Assembly (NCBI GenBank): GCA_965224065.1
Contig: CBDCYF010000005.1
Coordinates: 930,001 to 994,000 of the forward strand
From: JAOTZA01 sp965224065
GTDB lineage: Bacteria > Acidobacteriota > Thermoanaerobaculia > Multivoradales > JAHEKO01
Length of the DNA: 64,000 nucleotides
Direction: 5' to 3'
Program-made: the position numbers and the translations under genes
The notes under the pieces: generated by a model
Told to the model about the DNA's origin: nothing
The model's database searches: none
The model's input: only the letters and a program-made list of their open reading frames with translations
Shown: positions 1 through 8,156 of the stretch, piece by piece
How positions within the stretch are numbered: position 1 is the first letter of the stretch
Layout: each line of letters opens with the position of its first letter

Positions 1-1201
1 CGTTGGTTTTGAACAGGTCGACCAGAAACTCGGTCACTTGTTGCGCCTTGAGAGCCTCGGTCTCGGCGCGATTGCGTTGTACCACGACTGTGGCAAGCCC
101 TACCGCCGCCGCCGTCAGAATCCCAGCCACCGCCAGCCGCCGTATCCGCCGGCGGCGGCGCAACCGCGGCCGGTCGAGCAGCGCCTCGATCCGGCCCACC
201 GCTCCGGCAGCAGTCGGCCGGGCTGCCGGGCTCAGCCGCAATAGCTCCTCGACCAGGGCCGTCAGCTCGCGGTCGGTGTGCACCAAGGGCTCCGTCTCGC
301 CATTCTTGACCCGGGCCAGGAGACGGTCCGGGTCCCCATCCCGGTAGACCGGTGCACCCCCGAAGAGCTCGTGTAGCAGGAGGCCGAACGCAAAAAGATC
401 GGAAGCCGTGGTCAGGTTCTCCCCGCGCGCCTGTTCCGGACTCATATAGGAGATCGTTCCCAACCGCGAACCGAGACGGGTGAGCTGGGACACTGCTCCG
501 GCTTCCGACGCCTCGCTCGTCCCGAGCCGAAGCCCGCTGTCCAGCTCTCCTTCGATCCGCGCCACCCCCAGGTCCAGCACCTTGACCACCCCGTCCGCAG
601 TCACCAGGATGTTGTCCGGCTTCAGATCGCGATGGATGATCCCTACATCGTGAGCGGCGGCCAGCGCCTCGGCGATCTGGCGGGCAAGGTTCAACTTGGC
701 CGCCAAATCGATGTCGCGCGCAGCATCGGTCAACGGCTCGCCGTCAACGTACTCGAGCAGCAGGTAGTCGCCGTCGTCTTCCTCCGCCAGCCCGTAAATC
801 CGGCAAATATTGGGATGATCGAGCTTCGACAGCAGCCGGGCCTCGCGGCGCAACCGCTCGCGCGCTTCGGTCCGGAACCTCTGGGTGGCCCGCAGGGCCT
901 TGACCGCAACCTGCCGATCTAACCGATCGTCCCGGCCGAGATAGACCCGGCCAAAGCCGCCTCCCCCGATGACGCGCTCCACCTGGACGTGCCCGATCCG
1001 GCGACCGACCAGGCCCCTGGAGCGCTCGGCTTCCTCGACCGTAGCGGCGAGACGAGCGCCCAGTGGCCCGCCGAGCGGCCCCCCCGGGCTCAGAAAACTG
1101 TCGTCACTTCCGGCTTCGAGCAGCGTCTCGATTCGATCGATCGTCTGCCGGTCGTGGTTCGCGGCGCGCTCGATGATCTCGGAGCGCTCCTCCGTTCCCA
1201 T
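1..1201 (-). CDS. Membrane Ser/Thr protein kinase (C-terminal part beyond window)
   Basis: The reading frame is open from 1201 to the left edge, about 400 codons. A helical N-terminal segment of about 65 residues precedes a Hanks-type kinase domain. The glycine loop GGGGFGRVYLG is near residue 79, the VAVK lysine near 101, HRDLKPDN near 192, and MSPEQA in the activation segment. The DFG motif reads DLG, a common variant. A run of arginines and one hydrophobic helix follow, then the start of an extracytoplasmic part that continues off the window; in related proteins this part carries TPR repeats. The ATG at 1201 was chosen. A TTG at 1249 sits 8 bases after AAGGAG and overlaps the stop of the sigma factor gene, so it is a real alternative. 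The overlap means the kinase is co-transcribed and probably translationally coupled with the ECF sigma gene, suggesting a sensory kinase/sigma pair. Confidence 0.9.
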   Translation of the reverse strand, partial: MGTEERSEIIERAANHDRQTIDRIETLLEAGSDDSFLSPGGPLGGPLGARLAATVEEAERSRGLVGRRIGHVQVERVIGGGGFGRVYLGRDDRLDRQVAVKALRATQRFRTEARERLRREARLLSKLDHPNICRIYGLAEEDDGDYLLLEYVDGEPLTDAARDIDLAAKLNLARQIAEALAAAHDVGIIHRDLKPDNILVTADGVVKVLDLGVARIEGELDSGLRLGTSEASEAGAVSQLTRLGSRLGTISYMSPEQARGENLTTASDLFAFGLLLHELFGGAPVYRDGDPDRLLARVKNGETEPLVHTDRELTALVEELLRLSPAARPTAAGAVGRIEALLDRPRLRRRRRIRRLAVAGILTAAAVGLATVVVQRNRAETEALKAQQVTEFLVDLFKTN

Positions 1202-1245
1202 CCGCCGGAGCCTCCGGACCGCATCGGCTGCATCTCCCGCATCCT

Positions 1246-1797
1246 TCAACGGCCGAGCTCCTTCCGCAGCCAACTACGTGCCTTACGCCACAATCGCTGC
1301 GCTGTTCGGTGGGAGACACCCAGCGCCTCCGCGGCTTCCTTTTCGGTGAGCCCGGAAAAGTACCGGTGCTCGACGATCCGCACGAGCCGCGAATCGATCT
1401 CTTCGAGCCGGTGGAGTGCCTCGTGGACGGCCAGGACCTCATCGACCTGTTGGCCCAGCTCGGCCAGATCGGCGCTGGCGGTCACACGGACCTGGTCACC
1501 GCCGCGCTTTGCGCTTTGCAACCGGCGCGCGTGGTCGACCACCACCGAGCGCATCGACAGCGAGGCGACCGCAAAGAAGTGGCCGCGGTCGCTCCAGGCA
1601 GACTCGGGCTGACCGACGAGCCTGAGATAGGCCTCGTGGACCAGACCGGTGGTATCGATGCTGCCGGGACGGCCCTTGACCAGGCGCCGCCGCGCCATCT
1701 CTCGCAGATCCTCGTAGATCCGGCTAAACAGGCGATCGAAAGCGCGCTCATCACCTGCCGCGTGCGCGCCCAGGAGTACTGTGATTTCGTTGGCCAC
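1246..1797 (-). CDS. ECF-type RNA polymerase sigma factor (Sig-70_X6-like)
   Basis: This 183-residue protein directs RNA polymerase to specific promoters. Region 2 spans roughly residues 15-85 and ends in the helix around AVASLSMRSVVVDHARR. Region 4 spans about 130-178, with a helix-turn-helix around SGLTEKEAAEALGVSHRTAQ. Length and layout fit the ECF group that is typically encoded beside Ser/Thr kinases and lacks a classical anti-sigma gene. The start is GTG at 1797; the first residues after it read ANEITVLL. The 3' end overlaps a possible TTG start of the kinase gene. Control by the adjacent kinase is inferred from context, not shown by the sequence. Confidence 0.92.
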   Translation of the reverse strand: MANEITVLLGAHAAGDERAFDRLFSRIYEDLREMARRRLVKGRPGSIDTTGLVHEAYLRLVGQPESAWSDRGHFFAVASLSMRSVVVDHARRLQSAKRGGDQVRVTASADLAELGQQVDEVLAVHEALHRLEEIDSRLVRIVEHRYFSGLTEKEAAEALGVSHRTAQRLWRKARSWLRKELGR

Positions 1798-1866
1798 GCC
1801 GGAGCCGCCCCTCTTGCGTATCCACCCAGGGATACTGCAAACAGCCCTAGTGGCTCATCTTAATGG

Positions 1867-1938
1867 AGCGGGAGACGGGAATCGAACCCGCGACCAACGG
1901 CTTGGAAGGCCGAGACTCTACCACTGAGTTACTCCCGC
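1867..1938 (-). tRNA. tRNA-Gly (TCC)
   Basis: A complete cloverleaf reads on the minus strand. The acceptor stem pairs GCGGGAG with CTCCCGC. The D-loop holds CAGTGGTAGA, the anticodon arm has CTTCCAA (anticodon TCC), and the T-loop is GGTTCGATTCC. The discriminator base is T and CCA is not encoded. Confidence 0.95.
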
Positions 1939-2048
1939 TGAAAACGTGTGCTAATTTTTACTGGCGGAAACTGCTTGAAAAGAAAGGACTTATCTGGAAG
2001 GTCTACTGAGGAAGAATCTGTGCAGTACCGTCACAGTACCGCAAAAGC

Positions 2049-2165
2049 CTAGCATGAGCGCAGAAGTACCCCAATCACGGTACCGAGGAGCATGCCGAAA
2101 AGGATCCAAGCGGGTAACCTCGCTATTTTAGTCAACCATGGCCCAGCCGAGAGTTTTTTCGTCAA
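2049..2165 (-). CDS. Possible 38-residue single-helix membrane peptide
   Basis: A TTG-initiated frame overlaps the end of the preceding frame and encodes a short basic N-terminus, then one transmembrane helix (ILFGMLLGTVIGVLL), ending RSC. The ribosome-binding site is weak. The hydrophobic pattern is the only support, so this is low confidence. Confidence 0.2.
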   Translation of the reverse strand: MTKKLSAGPWLTKIARLPAWILFGMLLGTVIGVLLRSC

Positions 2166-2376
2166 TCCACGCTAGTCCAAGAAGACCGTTAGCCAGGGCA
2201 GAGCGCGCCCCAATGGTGTACGCATTCGCAGCAACGTTTGTACCTATGTGCTTTCTAAAATGGTCTAATCCCCGACACGCCAAAACTGCTCCAAAATACG
2301 AAACTTGCGGAACACGTCTCTTGTTATTTGAATGTGGGTACCAGGGTCCACCGACTACACAAGTCCCGCACGGTTT
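2128..2376 (-). pseudogene. Possible decayed gene: 82-codon protein-like frame lacking a good start
   Basis: On the minus strand an 82-codon frame runs from just after a TAG (2377-2379) to a TAA at 2128-2130. Its translation looks like real protein: it contains PCGTCVVGGPWYPH, then a hydrophobic stretch, and ends GLLGLAWIDEKTLGWAMVD. The only start-like codon inside is a TTG far downstream. In frame, upstream of the TAG, an ATG at 2502 opens 41 codons. The whole 2502-2128 stretch could be one gene interrupted by a stop. The family was not recognised. Codon choice is less GC-rich than in neighbouring genes, consistent with transfer. Confidence 0.3.
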
Positions 2377-2563
2377 CTATGATTCGTCTACGTAGTTTCT
2401 TTGCGGAAGAAAATCGCCGCAATTTACAAGGAAAGCGCCTGACGTTTTAGCATAGTTCGCAACGCATACGCTACTCGATCCGGCCGGCGGAGGGCGCAAC
2501 ATCACCCCACCGGGGCCCCATCGGGCGAGCATTGCCGAGCGGCTGCAAGGAACTCAGGCGCCA

Positions 2564-4501
2564 TCAAGGAGACCACCGCCAAACAGCTACCTCAGGCGGC
2601 GGGCGGAGCGTCCGCACACGCCCACAGCGCATCGCGACGCGGCCACCGGGCCTCTCGAGCACAGTCCGTCCAGTCATCGCCGAGACCGTCTGGCCCCTCC
2701 AGTGATACTGGTAAAAGGAAAGCTCCGTCTTGTGGAGCCACAACTTGCAGTCACCTGCCTGAATCGCCGAAAGCTCGAGGTTCAACGAGATCACCTCCCC
2801 TCGCCGGAGGCCGGGTGGCAACTGCCCGCGTCTCCAGCGTGATCTAGGTCTCGCCGGGGGCTCCCAGGTGACCTGAAGCGCCGAACCGGACGGGTTCCAC
2901 GGATGAGCCACCACCACTTGCCGCGAGCCGCGTGTCCGCAGCAACCTCGGTTCAACGATCCAAGACCCCCGGGAGTTGGCCTGTAGAAGTCGATCAAGAT
3001 AGAAACCGCGATCCGGCCCGTGCAGCCTCTCTTCCCGGAAGACCTCGAAGTCAGCCAGGTCGAGGATCCGCTCGTCGGCTTCGGCCAGGCTGGCTTCGGG
3101 CCGAGAGAAAAAGCTGGCCCGGTGCGCCACGAGCGAGTCGCCCTGGCCTTCGGTCCAGATCCTCGTCGCCTCCAAGCGGCCGACGTCGCGCTCATAGACG
3201 ACGGTGCGCTGGTCCATAAATGGCACATTCGCCGCGATCGTGTCGGCGACCGTGTCCAGCGTCGTCTCGGGAACCGCTTCGGCATAGGTGAACGCCGCCC
3301 ACGGGGGCACAAGGAGTGCCAGAATCGCGATCAATCCCAGCCAAGACAGCCATCGGCTGCGTTCGGGCGACAGGCGGCTCGCAGAGGCGTCCCAGACCTT
3401 GTTGACGGACCAGCCGGCGGCGATCGAGGTGAACGGCAGGGTGGGAAGAAAGACGTTGGCTTTCGGGTAAGAACTAACCGCGGCGCACACCAGCACAAAC
3501 CCAACGGGAAAGCTCAGGAACATCGCGAGTTTTGTTGCCCCCTGCTGCCGCCATCGTCGGTACAGCACCCCGACCAGGGCGCCGACGCCAGCGAGGGCTG
3601 CGACCCCAATTACCGGGCCGTGCCAAACAGAGCTGACGACTAGCACGGGAAAATACAACAACGTCGGCAGTTCTTCAGAGGCCTGGTGGGCCGCCCAACC
3701 CACATATTGCTTTCCCATGCTGAGATAACGCGGCAGGAGGTCCGGGTAGGGGTTGAGCAGCAGAAAGAACGTGCAGGAGGCCAGACCGGCCACTACCAGG
3801 CCAGACCAGCGACGTGGGTTTCGAAAATGCAGCACGGTCGCGGTCACCAAGGGTATGGCTGCGAGGGCGCCTGTTTGTTTGGCGGAAGATGCCAGCCCGA
3901 CCGCGGCGCCAGCTAGCACATAGCGTCTGATTCCGCCGTCGTCGGCAACGCGCAACGCGCACAAGAACGCCGCAAGCGTGAGCAAAACCAGTAACGTGTC
4001 AGGCTTGGCATGGCTTGCGGCCTCGATCTGCCATGGGCTCATCGCCTGAAACCATGCGGCGAGCAGCCCGACCTCTCGCGAGAAGAGCCGACAGCCGAGG
4101 TGAAAGGTCAAAAGGATGCTGGCGACTCCGAACAAAACGCTTGTCCATCGGCTCACAAGAAACGTCGCCGGCGTGAGGGCACCAAGCCAGTAGCGTGGCC
4201 TGGGTGTCGGCGGCTGGGCGTCGCTGAAGACCGCCAACGCCTCGGCTCCCGTCGCGTCGTGGACCGCTCGGGTGGCCGCCAGAAGTATGGTTTGCGGCAG
4301 GTGTGAAAGGCTCGGATACCAAGGGAAAATGGGTTTCAAGCTGCCGGTTCGCAGAATGCTCTCGACATTGCGCAGCGTATAGCGCTCGTCCCACTCACGG
4401 CTGAGGTCGGGCCTGGCATTCGCCGACCAGAGACAAGCCACCAGGCTCGCAAGAACGATCAGACTCAGCCAAAGGCACGCCCGCCGACGCGAAAGCGGCA
4501 T
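2564..4501 (-). CDS. GT39/PMT-like integral membrane glycosyltransferase
   Basis: A multi-pass membrane protein of 645 residues. The N-terminal basic segment and first helix are followed by a periplasmic loop carrying the acidic WDE triplet near residue 37 (SREWDERY). That triplet is the position of the catalytic Asp in dolichyl-phosphate-mannose/ArnT-type GT-C glycosyltransferases. About ten further hydrophobic segments follow, and then a soluble C-terminal domain of about 230 residues. The expected role is transfer of a sugar from a polyprenyl-phosphate donor to lipid or protein at the outer face of the inner membrane. ATG at 4501 was preferred over the upstream TTG at 4561 because it starts directly before the basic/helix segment. 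No partner polyprenyl glycosyltransferase lies next to it. The acceptor is unknown. Confidence 0.75.
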   Translation of the reverse strand: MPLSRRRACLWLSLIVLASLVACLWSANARPDLSREWDERYTLRNVESILRTGSLKPIFPWYPSLSHLPQTILLAATRAVHDATGAEALAVFSDAQPPTPRPRYWLGALTPATFLVSRWTSVLFGVASILLTFHLGCRLFSREVGLLAAWFQAMSPWQIEAASHAKPDTLLVLLTLAAFLCALRVADDGGIRRYVLAGAAVGLASSAKQTGALAAIPLVTATVLHFRNPRRWSGLVVAGLASCTFFLLLNPYPDLLPRYLSMGKQYVGWAAHQASEELPTLLYFPVLVVSSVWHGPVIGVAALAGVGALVGVLYRRWRQQGATKLAMFLSFPVGFVLVCAAVSSYPKANVFLPTLPFTSIAAGWSVNKVWDASASRLSPERSRWLSWLGLIAILALLVPPWAAFTYAEAVPETTLDTVADTIAANVPFMDQRTVVYERDVGRLEATRIWTEGQGDSLVAHRASFFSRPEASLAEADERILDLADFEVFREERLHGPDRGFYLDRLLQANSRGSWIVEPRLLRTRGSRQVVVAHPWNPSGSALQVTWEPPARPRSRWRRGQLPPGLRRGEVISLNLELSAIQAGDCKLWLHKTELSFYQYHWRGQTVSAMTGRTVLERPGGRVAMRCGRVRTLRPPPEVAVWRWSP

Positions 4502-4601
4502 CACTTCGCAGTGTACCAACGCCGCACGGACGACATACCAGTTGGGACTTTCGGCGCCCAACGACCGCCGGGGGCGACAGCCGCCCTCGAAGAGCCCTCG
4601 C

Positions 4602-5777
4602 CTACGCCACTAATTCAGTGGCGCTTCGGCGATCACGAAAGAAGTCCAGACTCTCGCCGTCGCATTCGACGTGGATGACATCGCCCTTCTCCAGCGTCCC
4701 GCCGGCAATCAGCCTCGACAGCGGCCCCACCAACTCGCGCTCGACGGCCCGGCGGAGCGGCCGGGCGCCAAAGCGCAAGTTGGTACCGCGCTCGATCAGC
4801 AGCCCGCGCGCGGCATCGCTCAACTTGATCAAGAGCGGCATACCCGCGTTGTGCAACGCGCGCTGGTGCAGCTCCTCGATGAACTTGTCGAGGATCCGGT
4901 CCAGCGTCTCCCGTCCCAGCGACGAGTAGGTCAGCACCTCGTCGAAACGATTCAGGAACTCGGGAGGAAACTCCCTGCAGGCTGCCGCCAGGGCCAGCTC
5001 GCGCACGTCGGCCGAGGTCTGGGCTTCGCTCCGCGCTCCGAATCCGAGCGGCCGGCGGTCGAAGTGCTCGGCCAGCTCTTGGCTGCCGACGTTCGACGTC
5101 ATGATGATGATCGAGCGGCGGAAGTCGGTGCTGGTGTTGTTGCCCAAGGTCACCACGCCTTCCTCCAGGATGCCCAAGAGGCCGTTCCACATCTTGGGAT
5201 CGGCTTTTTCGATTTCGTCGAAAAGGACCACTGAGGCAAACGACTCGCTATCGCAACCGCAGATCTTCTCGGCCAGTTCCGCTCTCCCGGTCGGCTCCTC
5301 GGCTTCGGCTTCGCGCAGCGCCCGGTGGGGCGCGTCGAGCCTCCGCTGGGTCAGCAGCGACTCGACCTGATGCCCGACATAGCCCGGCGGCGCACCGGTG
5401 AGCTTGGACACTTCGTGACCCTGCGAGTACTCCTCACCGGTAATGCGGGTCATCGCCCGGTCGGAGCCAAACAAAGCCTCGGCGATGGCGCGCGCGGTCT
5501 CGGTCTTTCCGACACCGGTGGGACCGAGCAACAGGGCAGTCATCAACGGCCGGTTGGGGTCGCGCAGGCCGGACAGCGCGCGAGAGAACCCCGAGACCAG
5601 GGACCCGATGGCGTCTTCCTGACCGAGAACGCGCCGCTCCAGGTTGTCGGCCAGAGGCTGGATGTCGGCGACCGCCTGGGCGGGCTCGAGATGGGCCCAA
5701 TCGCTTTTTTGGGTCTTGGCGTGGGTCTCAACCGCAGTTGCGCGGCTCGTCTCTGGGATTGCCTTGGTTGCGTTCAT
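4602..5777 (-). CDS. Stand-alone ClpB-D2-like AAA+ ATPase
   Basis: A 391-residue protein with a single AAA_2 module like the second ATPase ring of ClpA/ClpB. It has Walker A GPTGVGKT at 85-92, pore-loop GAPPGYVGH near 129, Walker B VVLFDEIEKA at 183-192, PPEFLNRFDE as in ClpB near 290, and sensor-2 GARPLRRAVERE in the C-terminal Clp_D2-small domain. The N-domain, first ATPase ring and middle domain of ClpB (about 860 residues) are absent, and an acidic insertion sits between the pore loop and Walker B. The likely role is ATP-driven protein unfolding; the partner is unknown. The start ATG at 5777 has GGGAGG seven bases upstream. A longer in-frame extension to 6077 was rejected because it looks non-coding. 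A sigma-54 promoter precedes it, so it is probably an inducible chaperone-like unfoldase. Confidence 0.88.
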   Translation of the reverse strand: MNATKAIPETSRATAVETHAKTQKSDWAHLEPAQAVADIQPLADNLERRVLGQEDAIGSLVSGFSRALSGLRDPNRPLMTALLLGPTGVGKTETARAIAEALFGSDRAMTRITGEEYSQGHEVSKLTGAPPGYVGHQVESLLTQRRLDAPHRALREAEAEEPTGRAELAEKICGCDSESFASVVLFDEIEKADPKMWNGLLGILEEGVVTLGNNTSTDFRRSIIIMTSNVGSQELAEHFDRRPLGFGARSEAQTSADVRELALAAACREFPPEFLNRFDEVLTYSSLGRETLDRILDKFIEELHQRALHNAGMPLLIKLSDAARGLLIERGTNLRFGARPLRRAVERELVGPLSRLIAGGTLEKGDVIHVECDGESLDFFRDRRSATELVA

Positions 5778-5823
5778 GTTCGGCCTCCCTTCCCATCGTC
5801 CTTTCCATCCATTGAACGGGTTG

Positions 5824-5839
5824 AGCAAGTCGTGTGCCA
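5824..5839 (-). promoter_or_regulatory. Sigma-54 promoter of the AAA+ gene
   Basis: The minus strand reads TGGCACACGACTTGCT. It matches the sigma-54 consensus TGGCACGNNNNTTGCW at all defined positions except the seventh, with the required GG-N10-GC spacing. Transcription would start near 5813, giving a 5' leader of about 36 bases that contains the GGGAGG ribosome-binding site of the gene starting at 5777. Confidence 0.7.
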
Positions 5840-6131
5840 GGCCCGTTACGTGGGAGTACGGAGCCCGCCGTCGTACCGGTTTGTCATGGCTCCGGTGCAT
5901 CGGGGCATTCCAACCGTGCCAAAAAACGGACATCCGCGCCGATTTTCGGAAGGTCCGGCGTTGGAATTGGGCTCCCGTTTCGAGAAGAGCCCACCAAAGA
6001 GGAGGGAAATGCCGCGAATCCGAGCCGCCATCGCCTACTTCGTAACTTTTTTTGTTCTCACCGTGGGTGTGGTGCACTCCACCCGGCGGATGGTCGATCC
6101 GGCCGGCGTTACTTGAGAGACCGAGCGGCGG
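5840..6131. other. Intergenic stretch, no gene seen
   Basis: Together with 5778-5839 this makes a gap of about 350 bases. It contains the sigma-54 promoter of the AAA+ gene at its left side. The rest shows no ribosome-binding site, conserved frame or clear terminator. An activator-binding site for the sigma-54 promoter would be expected here but could not be recognised. Confidence 0.4.
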
Positions 6132-6509
6132 CTAGCTCGAGGACGCTAGCCAGGCGAAGACCGCGATGGCGAGAAAAAACGGCCAGGAGAGGTGTCGGCC
6201 ACGGCTGGCTACCGCCGCGATGACCGCTGTGACCAGAAACGTCGCGCCGATCACCCGGAGAGAGGCGGTGCGCTCCGCCGACGGCGCGAGCCCGGAATAG
6301 GCCAGCAGAAGCGCGCCGAACCCCCACCAGGCCACAGTGGTCAGGTGCCACGCGAAACGCAGCGTGCGGCGGGTGAACCAGTCGTTCCCAAAGAGCGGGG
6401 GAAGCGGGCGCCGAAAGAGCCGGACCAGGATGTAGCGCTCCCCCAGCCACGAGTGCAGGAGTCCTATGACGAAACACAGGGTCGCCCCAGCCACCAGTCC
6501 AGCGCTCAT
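6132..6509 (-). CDS. Small four-helix membrane protein, unknown function
   Basis: A 125-residue protein with four predicted transmembrane segments: about residues 4-20, 55-72, 84-102 and 108-123. Conserved-looking features are HSWLGERYI after helix 1 and AWHLTTVAWWGFGALLL in helix 2, which contains a potentially membrane-embedded His. No domain name was recognised. Its ATG overlaps the stop of the dehalogenase gene (ATGA at 6506-6509), so it is the last gene of the radical SAM operon and probably translationally coupled. Confidence 0.8.
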   Translation of the reverse strand: MSAGLVAGATLCFVIGLLHSWLGERYILVRLFRRPLPPLFGNDWFTRRTLRFAWHLTTVAWWGFGALLLAYSGLAPSAERTASLRVIGATFLVTAVIAAVASRGRHLSWPFFLAIAVFAWLASSS

Positions 6510-7411
6510 CGTAGCGCCTCACGGGTCTCGTCGATAAACCCCGCCACCAACTCGGCCAGCTCCTGTCCTTTGTCTTCCTGCAAAAAGTGCCCACCGCCGC
6601 GAATCACCGGGTGAGTGCGCCCGGCGGCACCGGGGACCCGCTTTTGAAAAGCTCGCTCCAGCCCGCGGGTGATCGGGTCACCCGTGCTGAACGCGGTGAG
6701 AAACGGCTTCTCCCAGCGCTCGAGCACCTCCCAGGCGCGCCGGTTGGCCGCCGCCGCCGGATCGTCGGGCCGCATGGGTACGAGGTCTGGAAAGGCCCGC
6801 GCCCCGGCCTTGTACCGACGGTTCGGAAAGGGCGCATCATAGGCCGCGCGATCGGCTCTCGACATCGGCCGCCGGCTTCCCATCGCGACGATGCGCCCGA
6901 TCGGAAACCACGGCGAATATTTCGCGAACGCTCTCCAGATCCGGAAGGCCAGCGGGAACGGCTGGTCGCCGGTGGGGAGACCGCCATTGGCTAGAACGAT
7001 CCGCGCAAATCGCTCGGGGTTCTCGGCCGCCATTCTCAAGCCGATCAAAGACCCCCAGTCCTGGCACACCAAGGTCACCTCCCGCAGGTCCATCGCATCG
7101 AGCCAGGCGGTCATCCAGGCGACGTGTCTCTCGTAACTGTAGTCGGCGCGCTGCGCCGGCTTGTCCGAGCGGCCAAAACCCACCAGATCGGGGGCCACCG
7201 ACCGCAGGCCGTGCGTGGTCAGAATCGGAATCATCTTGCGGTAGAGATAAGCCCACGAAGGCTCGCCATGCATCAACACAACAACCTCGCCGTCGGCCGG
7301 CCCTTCGTCGAAGTAGTGGACCCTCAGGCCTTCGATCTCGATGTAGTGAGGCGGAAACGAGGTCCTTTCGGCATCGGCAAACCGCTCATCGGGGGTGCGC
7401 AGGATCTTCAT
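6506..7411 (-). CDS. Haloalkane dehalogenase (alpha/beta hydrolase, HLD-I type)
   Basis: A 301-residue alpha/beta hydrolase. The family hydrolyses carbon-halogen bonds to an alcohol and halide through an aspartyl ester intermediate. Visible residues are the oxyanion motif HGEPSWAYLYRKMIP near 48-62, nucleophile Asp118 in VCQDWGS with the halide-binding Trp119, acid Asp245 in STGDPITRG, and base His275 in RGGGHFLQED. The Asp in place of Ser at the nucleophile elbow separates it from esterases. ATG at 7411 has GAAGGAAG upstream. A longer frame to 7771 was rejected because it runs into the HAD gene. It overlaps the HAD gene upstream and the membrane protein gene downstream by ATGA. The natural substrate may not be halogenated. 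Confidence 0.9.
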   Translation of the reverse strand: MKILRTPDERFADAERTSFPPHYIEIEGLRVHYFDEGPADGEVVVLMHGEPSWAYLYRKMIPILTTHGLRSVAPDLVGFGRSDKPAQRADYSYERHVAWMTAWLDAMDLREVTLVCQDWGSLIGLRMAAENPERFARIVLANGGLPTGDQPFPLAFRIWRAFAKYSPWFPIGRIVAMGSRRPMSRADRAAYDAPFPNRRYKAGARAFPDLVPMRPDDPAAAANRRAWEVLERWEKPFLTAFSTGDPITRGLERAFQKRVPGAAGRTHPVIRGGGHFLQEDKGQELAELVAGFIDETREALR

Positions 7412-8121
7412 GGTTTTGCTTCCTTCACCCTTCCGGGGATAGACGCTACTTCGAGCGTCGCGTGGGCGTTTTCCGGATCCGAGTAGTCGAAGAGAAGATG
7501 GTCGGCACCGGCGGCGCGGAGCGCTGCGGCATCGCTCTCGGCGGTGACGCCGACAAAGGCGAGACCGAGATCCCGAGCCACTTCCAGGTCCCAGGTGCCA
7601 TCTCCCACGCTGACGACCTTGTCGAAGTCCGTGACGCCATGTGCTGCTTTCACCCGGCGCGCCGCCAGCGAGACGATCTCGTGGCGCGGCATCGCGTCGT
7701 CGGCGGTGGCCATCGGGAGCCCGAGGTCGAGCCCCGCCCGCTCGAGCTTCAACCGGGCCGAGGCTCCCCAACCACCGGTCGCCAGGCCGACGGCCCAGCC
7801 GCGTCCGACGAGCGACTCGAGGAATTCACGCGCCCCGGCCACCGGCACGAACTGCGCGGCGTCTCTCCGGGCCTCCTCCAAGAGAAGATCTACAAACCGC
7901 CGCCGAACCGCAATCATCTCCTCCTCGGTTCCCCGCCGGCCAAGATGCCGGCGGCAGATCCCGTCGGCGATGCTCGAATCGGTGCGGTGCTCGTAGCTAT
8001 CCCAGGTTCCGTCGAGATCTCCAACGCCCAACACTTCGACAAAGGCCGCGTTGAAGGCACGGGCATCTACACGGTTGGTCCGCGTCAAGGTGCCGTCGAT
8101 GTCGAAGAGGGCGAGGTTCAA
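7408..8121 (-). CDS. HAD-superfamily phosphatase
   Basis: A hydrolase of about 237 residues, cytoplasmic, expected to dephosphorylate a small metabolite. Motif I FDIDGTLT is at residues 6-13 with nucleophile Asp7 and Asp9. The helical cap spans about 15-80. Motif II lies in the VGLATGG region, motif III is a Lys before VVSVGDGTWD, and motif IV holds the acidic pair in GDGTWDLEVA. The TTG at 8121 gives the usual few residues before motif I. An alternative TTG at 8160 overlaps the stop of the radical SAM gene. Its stop overlaps the dehalogenase ATG at 7408-7411. The substrate cannot be read from sequence. Confidence 0.85.
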   Translation of the reverse strand: MNLALFDIDGTLTRTNRVDARAFNAAFVEVLGVGDLDGTWDSYEHRTDSSIADGICRRHLGRRGTEEEMIAVRRRFVDLLLEEARRDAAQFVPVAGAREFLESLVGRGWAVGLATGGWGASARLKLERAGLDLGLPMATADDAMPRHEIVSLAARRVKAAHGVTDFDKVVSVGDGTWDLEVARDLGLAFVGVTAESDAAALRAAGADHLLFDYSDPENAHATLEVASIPGRVKEAKP

Positions 8122-8156
8122 GGGCGGGCGAAAAGTGTACCTCGACTTTGGACAGG

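Larger units (their letters stand above)
1939..2563. other. AT-richer intergenic stretch with small, doubtful reading frames
   Basis: About 620 bases without a convincing gene lie between tRNA-Gly and the glycosyltransferase gene. The stretch is visibly AT-richer than its surroundings. The minus strand holds two protein-like frames, listed separately (2128-2376 and 2049-2165), and an ATG-initiated 41-codon frame from 2502 that ends at a TAG at 2377-2379. The plus-strand frame 2138-2395 overlaps these and shows no recognisable feature. The composition and fragmentation suggest imported or decaying sequence. Confidence 0.4.

Noticed and set aside
2138..2395. 85-codon plus-strand frame in the AT-richer island
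   Set aside because: No ribosome-binding site and no protein-like pattern; the opposite strand gives a more plausible translation.
5778..6077. N-terminal extension of the AAA+ protein
   Set aside because: It contains the sigma-54 promoter and the ribosome-binding site of the downstream ATG, and its translation is not protein-like.
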